Below, piece after piece: positions 1-8,512 of a stretch of DNA of 64,000 nucleotides (within the stretch, counting starts at the first letter, position 1; each line of letters opens with the position of its first letter). The stretch comes from Deltaproteobacteria bacterium. Its GTDB lineage: Bacteria > Desulfobacterota > Desulfovibrionia > Desulfovibrionales > Desulfovibrionaceae. Position numbers and translations under genes: made by a program. The DNA lies in contig JAITWK010000031.1 in NCBI GenBank assembly GCA_031285295.1, positions 1 to 64,000 of the forward strand, given 5' to 3'. The notes under the pieces were generated by a model, which was given only the letters and a program-made list of their open reading frames with translations, made no database searches and had not been told where the DNA came from.

Positions 1-2
1 TG

Positions 3-49
3 CAGGGGCATCATGCCCCTGCCGGAGGGGCCTGGGGAGGCGGAGCCTC
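3..49. repeat. Twin-hairpin GC-rich repeat, copy 1
   Basis: Two adjacent hairpins. The first (3-21) has an 8-bp stem CAGGGGCA/TGCCCCTG closed by loop TCA. The second (37-49) has stem GAGGC/GCCTC with loop GGA. It lies just past the stop codon of the minus-strand lipoprotein gene. Two further copies in this window (1123-1163 and 44906-44950) keep both loops and change the stems in a compensated way, which supports a selected structure. Its role is unknown; a 3'-end or terminator-like function is an inference. Confidence 0.65.
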
Positions 50-60
50 ACCAGAAAAAA

Positions 61-1071
61 CTAATGAGATCCTAAAAAATCCCCGTCAGTAATCGCCGCG
101 CAGTCAAAATCAGCGGGCAGCAGCCCTTTGCGGATCAGCCAGCCAGCGGCCCTATCCAAATCCGCCTGGCTGGGCAGGGCAGCCGGAGTATAGGCGGGCA
201 GATCGCCCAAATCGATTCGGGACAGGATTTCGTCGGTAAAGCCCATGTCCTGTTTCAGGATGTCGGCCACAGCGGCGGTCTCGTGTCCGGCCAGGTAGGC
301 TACGCCCAAATTGTAGGCTTGGTATAGCTTGCGCAGTTGTTCGGGCTTGTTTGCAATTGCCCGGCTGGAAAAGACGATCCCGGTGATGGAAAAACCCAAA
401 TCCGCGTTGGAGGCAAGTTGCAGGCCGCCGTCCTGTCTGGCTTTTATGGCCAGAGGGTTGGGCAGGCCGGTGGCGTCAATCTGTCCGTCGCGCAGCATTT
501 CATAGCGCAGCGGTATTTTGTTGATTTCAACTTTACGCGCCTCTTCCGGGGCGAGCCCGGCGCTTTCCAGCGACATGTCCACACAATAATCAATGACCGT
601 ATTGCGCGAAACCGCGATGCTGGCACCTTTCAGCCCGGCCAGCGAAGTTATGCCGCTTTTGGCGGAAGCGATAATATAAAAGGGCGCGTCGCAGCGCGAG
701 GTAAGGCGCAGATCCAGACCACCGGCTTTTTGCAGCAGAGCGCCGGTATAGTCGATAACCGCGCCGTCGATATTGCCGCTTTGCAGGGCGGCGTCGCGCT
801 CGTTGGCCGAATAAAATTTGTGCAGATTGACCGCAATGCCGAGATCCTTGAAGTAGCCCTCGCGCTGGGCCACGGCCAGCGGCAGATAATCCATGGAGGG
901 CATCACACCAAGCACCAGATCCGGCGTTGTGTTTTGCGTATCGTCTGATTTGACGGAACTTGATTGAGCGTTTTGTGACTCGCCGGATTGGGTTTCGTCC
1001 GAGCAGGCGTACAAGCTGAAGGAGAGACAGATAAGAAACAACAACGTAGAAATATTAAAACATTTCCGCAT
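61..1071 (-). CDS. ABC transporter substrate-binding lipoprotein, NMT1/SsuA-like
   Basis: 336 residues. The N-terminus is a lipoprotein signal: a hydrophobic stretch at about 9-20 ends in lipobox L-Y-A-C with Cys23 as the lipidated residue, followed by a Ser/Gln/Asn/Asp-rich linker. From about residue 52 the pattern VLGVMPSMDYLPLAVAQREG is typical of the NMT1/THI5-like and SsuA/TauA periplasmic binding family, which binds small organic ligands such as thiamine precursors, sulfonates or nitrate. No permease or ATPase gene is adjacent inside the window, so the ligand cannot be inferred. A GAGGTGG stretch lies just upstream of the ATG. A twin-hairpin repeat lies on each side of the gene. Confidence 0.85.
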   Translation of the reverse strand: MRKCFNISTLLFLICLSFSLYACSDETQSGESQNAQSSSVKSDDTQNTTPDLVLGVMPSMDYLPLAVAQREGYFKDLGIAVNLHKFYSANERDAALQSGNIDGAVIDYTGALLQKAGGLDLRLTSRCDAPFYIIASAKSGITSLAGLKGASIAVSRNTVIDYCVDMSLESAGLAPEEARKVEINKIPLRYEMLRDGQIDATGLPNPLAIKARQDGGLQLASNADLGFSITGIVFSSRAIANKPEQLRKLYQAYNLGVAYLAGHETAAVADILKQDMGFTDEILSRIDLGDLPAYTPAALPSQADLDRAAGWLIRKGLLPADFDCAAITDGDFLGSH

Positions 1072-1122
1072 TACCCACCTCGTGAATTCAGGGATTTGGC
1101 GTTAAGTACCTAATTGCGGGTC

Positions 1123-1163
1123 AAGGGGCCTCAGGCCCCTTGCGGGGGTTGGGGCGGAGCCCC
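1123..1163. repeat. Twin-hairpin GC-rich repeat, copy 2
   Basis: First hairpin 1123-1141 has stem AAGGGGCC/GGCCCCTT with loop TCA. Second hairpin 1151-1163 has stem GGGGC/GCCCC with loop GGA. The copy lies between the 3' end of fmt and the 5' end of the lipoprotein gene, both on the minus strand. The two loops are identical to those of copies 1 and 3, while every stem differs. Confidence 0.65.
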
Positions 1164-1184
1164 AAAAATTTCATGAGCAGTAAT

Positions 1185-2258
1185 TTACCAGATAGCGCCA
1201 GCCTGGCAATTTTTCAGATACCCATTGGCAAAAGCGGCGGCGCTCATGCTTTTTCCGCCAGCCGGGCGTAGCCGCTCGATGCCGTAAAGTCCATCGGCGC
1301 AGACCACGGGCAGGCAATCGTCTTGCAGGGGCAGCACGGTGCCGGGCAGGTAGGGTGTTCCTGCCAGAGCGGAGCAAAAATCACTCAAGGTGGGGCCGGT
1401 TTCAACCAGCACGCGGCCCGCTTCAATCAGCGCTTTTATCGGCGGCAAAATTTGGCTTTGGGGCTGAGTTTGGGCCTGGCCTTGTGGCCGGGCCAGATCC
1501 TGATTTTTGGCCGGAGCTTTTTCCTGATCCAGCGGCAGACGCTCGAAAGTTATTTGCGCACCGGGCCAAGGGGTAACTCCCCGCGCCTGATTATGCACCT
1601 GCCTGGCGGTCAGGTTGAAGTCCAGCACTCCATCGGCTTTGGTCAATTTGGCCGCGTAAGTAACCAGATTTTCATCCTGCACCTGCTCGGTCAGCCGTCC
1701 CTGACTCATGCGTTCCAGGGCCTGCACCAGCAGTTCGCCGCCCAGCAAAGCCAGTTCGTCATGCAGTTCGCCAGCAGTCTGATCCACCCCGATAGCCATG
1801 GCCCGTTGCAGCAGAACCGGGCCGCTGTCCAGCTTTGGCTCCACCCGCATAATGCTTATGCCGGTGCGGATGTCGCCAGCCATGATTGCCCGCTGGATGG
1901 GCGCGGCCCCGCGATATTCCGGCAGCAGCGAACCATGCACGTTGATGGCCCCCAGCGGCGGCAGATCCAGCAGGGCTTTGGGAAGAATCAGGCCATAAGC
2001 GGCCACCACAAAAATATCCGCCCCAAAAGCGGCCAGCCGCTCCAATTCCTCCGGCTGGCGGAAGTTTTCCGGTTGCAGCACCGGCAGATTACGCTCAAGG
2101 GCCAGAGCCTTGACCGGGCCGGTTTGCAAAGCCTGACCGCGTCCGGCCGGGCGATCCGGCTGGCAATACACTGCCGCCACCTGCCCGCCGGGCCAATCCA
2201 GCAGTGCACGTAGCGAGGCAGCCGCGAAATCCGGCGTTCCCATGAAAACTATTTTCAT
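1185..2258 (-). CDS. fmt: Methionyl-tRNA formyltransferase
   Basis: 357 residues. The enzyme transfers a formyl group from 10-formyltetrahydrofolate to Met-tRNA(fMet) for translation initiation. The N-terminal GTPDFAA motif, HGSLLPEYRGAAP at about 108-120 (catalytic His within the HGSLLP formyl-transferase signature) and KLDSGPVL at about 142-149 identify the family; the tRNA-binding C-terminal domain follows. It is longer than the usual 310-320 residues because of a Gln/Pro/Ala-rich insertion at about 245-272, inside the C-terminal domain. It follows def on the same strand with 41 nt between them, which is the usual fmt/def pairing. A hairpin (2271-2299) sits in that gap. Confidence 0.95.
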   Translation of the reverse strand: MKIVFMGTPDFAAASLRALLDWPGGQVAAVYCQPDRPAGRGQALQTGPVKALALERNLPVLQPENFRQPEELERLAAFGADIFVVAAYGLILPKALLDLPPLGAINVHGSLLPEYRGAAPIQRAIMAGDIRTGISIMRVEPKLDSGPVLLQRAMAIGVDQTAGELHDELALLGGELLVQALERMSQGRLTEQVQDENLVTYAAKLTKADGVLDFNLTARQVHNQARGVTPWPGAQITFERLPLDQEKAPAKNQDLARPQGQAQTQPQSQILPPIKALIEAGRVLVETGPTLSDFCSALAGTPYLPGTVLPLQDDCLPVVCADGLYGIERLRPAGGKSMSAAAFANGYLKNCQAGAIW

Positions 2259-2270
2259 ATTGCCTCTTTT

Positions 2271-2299
2271 GTCGTGAGAAGCAAAAAGACGCTCACGAC
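2271..2299. repeat. Small hairpin sharing the GAGCGTCTTTTTGC core
   Basis: A perfect 8-bp stem GTCGTGAG/CTCACGAC closes a 13-nt loop. Read on the minus strand the core is GAGCGTCTTTTTGC, the same 14-mer found in the hairpin directly after the lepA stop codon (15692-15731). The element begins one base after the def stop codon and precedes fmt. It may stabilise or attenuate the def-fmt transcript; this is an inference from position. Confidence 0.5.
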
Positions 2300-2827
2300 C
2301 TATTCAGCCGCTTTCAGGCGTTTCTTGACCTTGCCGTCATACAGCCCGCGCTTAAGGCGGCTGATGCGGTCAATGAACAGCTTGCCGTCCAGGTGATCGC
2401 ACTCGTGTTGCAGGCAGATGGCTTCCAGATCCGCCGCCTCCCGCTCCACCGGATTGCCGTCCAGATCCAGGGCTTTCAAAAGCACCCGGCTATGCCGCTT
2501 AACGTTGCTGCGGTAATCCGGCACCGAGAGGCAGCCTTCCTCGGATTCCACGCCTTCCGGTTTGCCGCTTTCCGGGTCCGGCAAAGCTTCCAGCACCGGA
2601 TTCAGGTAAACCTTCAGGGCTTCGCGTTGCGACGGCCCGCTAAGATCCACTGTAATCAGGCGTACAAAACGCCCCACCTGCGGCGCGGCCAGGCCAATGC
2701 CGTCGCTCTCGTACATGGCTTTGGCCATGTTTTCGGCCAGAGCGCGGATTTCCGGCGTTATTTCCGTAACCGGCGCGGACTTTTGCTTGAGCCGCGCGTC
2801 GGGGTACTGCAATATTTCAAGTTCCAT
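2300..2827 (-). CDS. def: Peptide deformylase
   Basis: 175 residues, a normal length. It removes the N-formyl group from nascent proteins. All three metal-site motifs are present: GIGLAAPQVG at about 43-52, EEGCLSVP at about 96-103 (Cys ligand) and HECDH at about 141-145 (two His ligands and the catalytic Glu). It lies two bases downstream of aspS and upstream of fmt on the same strand, so aspS-def-fmt probably form one transcript. The C-terminus is basic (KVKKRLKAAE). Confidence 0.96.
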   Translation of the reverse strand: MELEILQYPDARLKQKSAPVTEITPEIRALAENMAKAMYESDGIGLAAPQVGRFVRLITVDLSGPSQREALKVYLNPVLEALPDPESGKPEGVESEEGCLSVPDYRSNVKRHSRVLLKALDLDGNPVEREAADLEAICLQHECDHLDGKLFIDRISRLKRGLYDGKVKKRLKAAE

Positions 2828-2829
2828 CT

Positions 2830-4671
2830 TTATTCTTTCTCGCGCAACTTGAGGCCCAAATCACGCAACAGTCTGGGCGCAACCTGCGCCGGAGCGCTGG
2901 TGAGCAGGCAAGTGCCCTTCTGGGTTTTCGGGAACGCGATGACCTCACGGATGGAGGTGGAGCCGGTAAGCAGCATGGCCAGACGATCCAGGCCAAAAGC
3001 AATGCCGCCGTGCGGCGGAGCGCCGTATTCCAGAGCGCGTAGCAGGAAGCCGAACTGGCTTTCCGCTTCTTCCGGGTCAAAACCCAGGGCTTTGAAAGTA
3101 CCGCGCTGCATTTCAGCGGTATGGTTGCGGATGGAGCCGCCGCCGACTTCGTTGCCGTTCAGCACCATGTCATAGGCGCGGGCTTTTACCGTAGCGGGGT
3201 TGATATCCGTCAGTCCGTCCGCCTGCATCTGGGTGAAGGGGTGGTGGCAGGCCACATAACGCTTTTCTTCCTTGTCGTATTCGAACATGGGGAAGTCCGT
3301 TACCCAGAGGAAGTTCAGGGCGTCATTGTCGATGAGGCCGAGATCCGCGCCCAGGCGCAGGCGCAGGTTGCCCAGAGCGGCGTTGACCATGCCCGCTTCT
3401 CCGGCCTGGAAGAACACGATATCACCGGCGGCCAGGCCCAGGCGTTCGGTCAGGCCCTGGCGTTCGGCTTCGCTGAGGAACTTGGCTACCGGCGACTGCC
3501 ATTCGACACCTTCGCCGTTTTCCGGCTTGCGGATTTTAATCCAGGCCAAGCCTTGTGCGCCGTAAATTTTAACAAACTCGGTGTAGTCGTCAATTTCCTT
3601 GCGGCTCAAGGTTTCGCCGCCGGGCACACGCACGGCCTTGACCAGCTCGGCCGAGGCAAAAAGCTTGAAGCCGCCGCCATGCACGATATCGGTAACATCG
3701 ACAAGTTTCAGGTCAAAACGGGTATCCGGCTTGTCCACACCGTAGTCGGCCATGGCCGTATCCCAGGTCATGCGCGGGAAGGGGCGGGGAATGTCAATGC
3801 CCTTGACGTCCTTGAACAGGCGGGCGGCCAGACCTTCGGCCATGCTCATGACCTGTTCTTCATCCACAAAGGACATTTCAATGTCGATCTGGGTAAATTC
3901 CAGCTGGCGGTCGGCACGCAAATCTTCATCGCGGAAGCAGCGGGCCACCTGAAAATATTTGTCCAGGCCGCCCATCATCAAAAGCTGCTTGAAAAGCTGG
4001 GGCGACTGGGGCAGGGCGTAAAATTCGCCGTGGTTGAGGCGGCTGGGAACCAAAAAGTCACGCGCACCTTCCGGCGTGGAGCGGGTGAGCATGGGGGTTT
4101 CCACTTCGATGAAGCCGCTTTCGTCCAGATAGCGGCGCACACTCTGGGCCATGCGGTGCCGGTCGCGCAGGTTGGCGGCCATGCGCGGGCGGCGCAGGTC
4201 GAGATAGCGGTATTCCAGCTTGAGGTTTTCCGCCGGGTCCTGACGGTCATCAATGAGGAAAGCCGGGGTGCGCGAGGTGTTCAATAACTTCCATTCCCGC
4301 ACCACCACTTCAATCGCGCCGGTGGCTAGGTTGGGATTTTCCATGCCTTCCGGACGGCGGCGTACATAACCCTTGAGGGCCAGCACGTATTCCGAGCGCA
4401 GCACATGGGCGTTTTCGTGCGCCTGCGGGGCCACTTCCGGAATGAACACCACCTGGGTAAGCCCGGCGCGGTCACGCAAGTCCACAAAAATCAGGCCGCC
4501 GTGATCGCGGCGGAACTGAACCCAGCCCATGAGGCAGACTTCGGCCTGCAAATCATCGGCGTTAAGGCTTCCGCAATCATGCGTGCGCGTCCAGCTGCCG
4601 AGCGCTTTCACCAGTTTTTGGTGCTCAAGTTGCACGTCTCTTTCCTGTTGACTATCCTGAATAATATCCAT
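2830..4671 (-). CDS. aspS: Aspartyl-tRNA synthetase
   Basis: 613 residues, a bacterial-type class II synthetase. It has an N-terminal OB-fold anticodon-binding domain, class II motif 2 ([18 protein letters not shown]), an inserted GAD-type domain in the middle, and motif 3 ([10 protein letters not shown]) near the C-terminus. It charges tRNA-Asp; whether it is discriminating or also charges tRNA-Asn cannot be judged here. About 25 residues precede the usual start of homology (SWTRTHDCG), so an internal start is possible. It is followed within two bases by def and preceded by hisS, giving a minus-strand translation cluster. Confidence 0.96.
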   Translation of the reverse strand: MDIIQDSQQERDVQLEHQKLVKALGSWTRTHDCGSLNADDLQAEVCLMGWVQFRRDHGGLIFVDLRDRAGLTQVVFIPEVAPQAHENAHVLRSEYVLALKGYVRRRPEGMENPNLATGAIEVVVREWKLLNTSRTPAFLIDDRQDPAENLKLEYRYLDLRRPRMAANLRDRHRMAQSVRRYLDESGFIEVETPMLTRSTPEGARDFLVPSRLNHGEFYALPQSPQLFKQLLMMGGLDKYFQVARCFRDEDLRADRQLEFTQIDIEMSFVDEEQVMSMAEGLAARLFKDVKGIDIPRPFPRMTWDTAMADYGVDKPDTRFDLKLVDVTDIVHGGGFKLFASAELVKAVRVPGGETLSRKEIDDYTEFVKIYGAQGLAWIKIRKPENGEGVEWQSPVAKFLSEAERQGLTERLGLAAGDIVFFQAGEAGMVNAALGNLRLRLGADLGLIDNDALNFLWVTDFPMFEYDKEEKRYVACHHPFTQMQADGLTDINPATVKARAYDMVLNGNEVGGGSIRNHTAEMQRGTFKALGFDPEEAESQFGFLLRALEYGAPPHGGIAFGLDRLAMLLTGSTSIREVIAFPKTQKGTCLLTSAPAQVAPRLLRDLGLKLREKE

Positions 4672-4711
4672 GACTTTTTAATTTCCTGCTTGGTTAAAAT
4701 TGCAACAAAAT

Positions 4712-5968
4712 TTATTTAATGATCAGATTATTTATATCGTCGCGGCGGCGCGTAATCTGCTCCCCGCTGTCCATGTTTTTTACAATAACAGTGCCGTCCG
4801 CCAGTTCGTTGCCGCCCAGTAGCAGGCAATAACTCGCGCCGGAATTCGCGGCTTTGCGCAACTGACTTTTGGCGCTGCCCGCGTTGTACGAAGTTTCGCC
4901 GCTCAAACCGTTTTTACGCAGCGCCTGGGCCAGCAGAAGGGCTTCGTCCAGCGCAGCGGCATCCAGCACGGCAATGTAAAAATCGGGTTTGTCCAGATCG
5001 TTTTCCGGCAGCATGAGGGCGAGGCGCTCCATGCCGCAGGCGAAACCGATGCCCGATACTTCCGGGCCGCCCAGCGAGGCGATCAGGCCATCATAGCGCC
5101 CGCCGCCAGCCACCGAACCCTGTGCGCCGATGCTGTTTGAGACCACTTCGAAAGTGGTGCGGGTGTAATAATCCAGCCCGCGCACCAGACGGTGGCTGAT
5201 TTTGTAGTCACGCCCCGGTTCAAGCCCGGCCCGCTCAAGGATGCCCAATACGGTAGCAAAATGGGTTTTGCATTCCGGGCAAATACTGTCGGCAATGCGC
5301 GGAGCGCCTTCGACCAGTTCCTTGCAGCGCGGCACCTTGCAATCCAGTACGCGCAACGGGTTGGCGTCCATACGCTTGCGGCAGTCTTCGCAAAATTCAT
5401 CAACCGGCTTTGCCTGCAAAAATGCCAACAACGCTTCCCGGTAATGCGGACGGCATTCCTTGCAACCCAGGGTGTTGATTTCCAGGGCCAAGTCTTTCAG
5501 GCCGAGCGCGGAAAAGTACTCCATGAGCATGAGCAGCATTTCGGCGTCCACTTGCGGCTCGGGTGCGCCAAGACATTCAACGTCCACCTGATGGAACTGG
5601 CGCATGCGCCCTTTTTGCGGGCGCTCGTAACGGAACATCGGGCCGTGTGTGAAGAATTTGGTGACTGGTTCCTTGGCGTGAATTGAGTGTTCTATATAAG
5701 AGCGCATCAGCCCGGCCGTGGCTTCCGGGCGCAGGGTCAGCGAACGCTCCTTGCGATCCGGAAAGGTGAACATTTCTTTTTGCACCACATCGGTTTCCGT
5801 GCCGATGGAACGGGCAAAAAGCTCGGTATATTCCAGAATGGGAATGTGCACTTCCCGGTAGCCGTAGGCGGCGAAAACCTGTCGGGCCGTCTCGGCAATC
5901 CGGTTGAACTGCGCAGCCTCGCGCGGCAGATGATCGGCAAATCCCTTGACTGTGCTGATTTTACTCAT
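4712..5968 (-). CDS. hisS: Histidyl-tRNA synthetase
   Basis: 418 residues, the usual length for the bacterial enzyme. Class II motif 2 reads MFRYERPQKGRMRQFHQVD and the histidine-specific signature LVRGLDYYTRTTFE is present, followed by GGGRYDGL and a C-terminal anticodon-binding domain. It charges tRNA-His in the cytoplasm. It lies 40 nt upstream of aspS on the same strand. On its other side begins the accessory island with a divergent recombinase, so the left border of that island lies close to the hisS start. Confidence 0.96.
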   Translation of the reverse strand: MSKISTVKGFADHLPREAAQFNRIAETARQVFAAYGYREVHIPILEYTELFARSIGTETDVVQKEMFTFPDRKERSLTLRPEATAGLMRSYIEHSIHAKEPVTKFFTHGPMFRYERPQKGRMRQFHQVDVECLGAPEPQVDAEMLLMLMEYFSALGLKDLALEINTLGCKECRPHYREALLAFLQAKPVDEFCEDCRKRMDANPLRVLDCKVPRCKELVEGAPRIADSICPECKTHFATVLGILERAGLEPGRDYKISHRLVRGLDYYTRTTFEVVSNSIGAQGSVAGGGRYDGLIASLGGPEVSGIGFACGMERLALMLPENDLDKPDFYIAVLDAAALDEALLLAQALRKNGLSGETSYNAGSAKSQLRKAANSGASYCLLLGGNELADGTVIVKNMDSGEQITRRRDDINNLIIK

Positions 5969-6110
5969 TTTAAGCTCAAATTTTTTGAATAGATTTTCTT
6001 GATCGCGTGAGCGCTATGGATGCCTACGCGCAAGCGAATTGATAATAATATTTCATAGTATGTGGCTTGTCAAACAAACGGCGACAAATGAGAACATGGA
6101 GATTAAGCGA

Positions 6111-6716
6111 ATGGGCGAAATATTCGGATATGTTCGCGTATCTAGTGCAGATCAAAATGAAAACCGTCAGCGTATGGCGATGTGCGCGCATTCCATTATG
6201 GAAAAGCACATTTATTCTGACAAAATATCAGGGAAAGATTTTCAGCGGCCACAGTATCAGGCCATGCTGAAACGTCTGAAACCTGGAGATCAACTTTGCA
6301 TCACGAGCATTGACAGGCTTGGGCGTAATTATGAGGAGATTCAGAGCCAATGGCGTATTCTGACGCGAGATAAAAAGGTGGATATTCTCGTTTTAGATAT
6401 GCCATTACTCGACACTCGTCGTGACAAGGACTTGCTCGGCACGTTCATTGCTGACTTGGTGCTTCAGGTATTGTCGTTTGTAGCGCAGAACGAACGGGAA
6501 AATATCCGTAGGCGACAGGCCGAAGGCATTGCCGCCGCCAAAGTGAACGGCATCCGTTTTGGCCGTGAACCTAAGCCGCTCCCCTCAGATTTTTCACATA
6601 TTCATGAACTTTGGAAAACAAAACGGGTTTCCACTGCCGAGGCTGCACGGCGTTGCGGCATGGCCCGTTCAACTTTCCGTTATCGCGCGGCGATATTCGC
6701 GCCAGATAGTTCATAA
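6111..6716 (+). CDS. Serine recombinase, resolvase/invertase family
   Basis: 201 residues from the chosen ATG. The frame is open further upstream, but the family's conserved start (GYVRVSSADQN, with the catalytic Ser) begins six residues after this Met, and a GGAG sits nine bases before it. The resolvase signature SIDRLGRN, a long helix with NERENIRRRQAEG, and a C-terminal helix-turn-helix (TAEAARRCGMARSTF) follow. These small enzymes catalyse site-specific inversion or resolution. It heads the type III restriction-modification island; I saw no clear pair of recombination sites or invertible segment. It could equally be a relic of the element that brought the island in. Confidence 0.9.
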   Translation: MGEIFGYVRVSSADQNENRQRMAMCAHSIMEKHIYSDKISGKDFQRPQYQAMLKRLKPGDQLCITSIDRLGRNYEEIQSQWRILTRDKKVDILVLDMPLLDTRRDKDLLGTFIADLVLQVLSFVAQNERENIRRRQAEGIAAAKVNGIRFGREPKPLPSDFSHIHELWKTKRVSTAEAARRCGMARSTFRYRAAIFAPDSS

Positions 6717-6815
6717 CATGGCTAAAAAGCGTACTTTCCAGCCCCTCCTTTGGACAGCATGTATTTAAGGAGATTTCCTGTTGTAAATTGAAGGGATTCA
6801 ATGCTAGACCGGGGG

Positions 6816-6841
6816 TGGCGAAAATGTACACCTTTTCGCCA
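6816..6841. promoter_or_regulatory. Hairpin in the mod leader
   Basis: A perfect 9-bp stem TGGCGAAAA/TTTTCGCCA closes an 8-nt loop (TGTACACC), ending 42 nt before the mod start codon. No T-run follows, so it is not a standard terminator. It could be an operator for a dimeric regulator or an RNA structure in the mod leader; the sequence does not decide between these. Confidence 0.45.
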
Positions 6842-6883
6842 TCTTGAAGCTGACATTCATCTATTTACCGTTAGCGAGTTGGC

Positions 6884-8512
6884 ATGCCCAGTTTGGATTG
6901 GATTGGTAAAAAGGCCGTTATCCGGCATCACAAGGAAGTCCCGTTTAGGCTATTGGAGCCTGTACCGGGACTTTCGTGTGGTGAAGCTTCCGGCAACCTG
7001 TTGGTGCAGGGCGATAATCTCGATGCCCTCAAAGCTCTGCTTCCGCGCTACGCCGGACGGGTCAAGTGCATCTATATTGATCCGCCATACAATACCGGGA
7101 ATGAAGGCTGGAGTTACAACGACAATGTGAACAGTCCGGAAATCCGGCAATGGCTTGGTCAAGTGGTAGGCAAGGAAGGCGAAACGCTGGATCGGCATGA
7201 CCGCTGGCTGTGCATGATGTATCCGCGCCTTGTTTTGTTGCGTAAGTTTTTGCGGGAGGACGGTGCGATATTCATTTCCATTGATGATAATGAGGTAGCA
7301 GCGTTACGGTTGGTAATGGATGAAGTTTTTGGAAAGAGGAATTTTGTTGAATCAATTATTTGGGAAAAGAATTATGCGCCAAAAGCGTCTGCTAGGCATT
7401 TTTCAGAAGCTCATGATTACATTGTTGTATATGCAGTAAATATAGATATATGGACACGAAATTTAGTAGCACGATCAGAAAAACAAGACAAAAAATATAA
7501 AAATCCAGATAATGACCCTAAAGGTCTATGGCGCCCAAACAATCTTGCAGCTAGAAATTATTACAGCAAGGGAATATATTCAATTAGTTGCCCTTCTGGA
7601 AGAATTATTTCTGGCCCTCCAAAGGGCTCATATTGGAGAGTCTCTGAAGAAAAATTCTGGGAAATGAATGCAAATGGTCGCATATGGTGGGGATTTGATG
7701 GAAATAATGTCCCTGCACCTAAAATTTATCTTTCAGAAGTAAAACAGGGCGTTGTTCCAATGAGCTTATGGCATTATGACGACGTAGGCCATACGCAAGA
7801 AGCTAAAAAAGAACTTCTTGATCTTGTCGATTTCAGTACGTCCGATGAGGTTTTCATTACACCAAAGCCAACGCGCTTGATTCAGCGCATTTTGCAAATC
7901 GCCTCAGACAAGGATTCCATCATTCTGGACTCCTTCGCGGGTTCCGGTACCACCGCCCATGCTGTTTTGAAGATGAACGCTGAGGACGGAGGGAGCCGCC
8001 GCTGTATCACCGTGGAAATGGACGGGGGCATTGCTGAAAAAGTGACAGCCCAACGCCTGAAAAATGTAATCGGCGGGTATACCAACTTCAAAGGGGAAGC
8101 CGTGCCTGGTTTGGGTGGCGGATTTCAGTTCTGCCGTCTCTCGCAAGAGCCGCTGTTTACCGCCGCTGGGGAAATCCGCCCGGATGTCACTTTCGCGCAA
8201 CTGGCGGATTTTGTCTGGTTTCAGGAAACAGGCACAGGGTATGCGGGATCTGCCGATTCTCCGCTGCTTGGCGTTCATGAGGGACGAGCCGTGTATTTGC
8301 TTTATAACGGCATCCTCAAAGATAAAAGCGTATCCGGCGGTAATGTGCTTACCCAAGCCGTGTACCAGTCTTTACCGCAACCAGCGGACTTTTCTGACGA
8401 GCAGGGCGGGCCAAAAGTTATCTACGCCGCCGCTTCACGGGGCGATACATGGCTACGCCGGGAAAACATCACCTTCAAGCAAACACCCTACGCTCTGGAG
8501 GTGCAAGCATGA
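6884..8512 (+). CDS. Type III restriction-modification DNA methyltransferase (Mod), adenine-N6
   Basis: 542 residues. DPPYN (motif IV) at about 66-70 comes before FAGSGTTAHA (motif I, SAM binding) at about 350, the circularly permuted beta-class order typical of type III Mod subunits that methylate adenine. The region between them, about residues 150-330, is the target-recognition domain; its DNA (about 7320-7860) is visibly more AT-rich than the flanks, suggesting domain exchange. The stop codon overlaps the ATG of the following res gene (ATGA), so the two are translationally coupled. The methyltransferase looks intact although res is broken. The recognition sequence cannot be predicted. Confidence 0.92.
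   Translation: MPSLDWIGKKAVIRHHKEVPFRLLEPVPGLSCGEASGNLLVQGDNLDALKALLPRYAGRVKCIYIDPPYNTGNEGWSYNDNVNSPEIRQWLGQVVGKEGETLDRHDRWLCMMYPRLVLLRKFLREDGAIFISIDDNEVAALRLVMDEVFGKRNFVESIIWEKNYAPKASARHFSEAHDYIVVYAVNIDIWTRNLVARSEKQDKKYKNPDNDPKGLWRPNNLAARNYYSKGIYSISCPSGRIISGPPKGSYWRVSEEKFWEMNANGRIWWGFDGNNVPAPKIYLSEVKQGVVPMSLWHYDDVGHTQEAKKELLDLVDFSTSDEVFITPKPTRLIQRILQIASDKDSIILDSFAGSGTTAHAVLKMNAEDGGSRRCITVEMDGGIAEKVTAQRLKNVIGGYTNFKGEAVPGLGGGFQFCRLSQEPLFTAAGEIRPDVTFAQLADFVWFQETGTGYAGSADSPLLGVHEGRAVYLLYNGILKDKSVSGGNVLTQAVYQSLPQPADFSDEQGGPKVIYAAASRGDTWLRRENITFKQTPYALEVQA

Noticed and set aside
6799-6841. Insertion-sequence end before mod (GGGGGTGGCGAAAATGTACA)
   Set aside because: It looked like a terminal sequence, but no transposase, matching inverted end or target duplication is near. 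The perfect hairpin is a better description.
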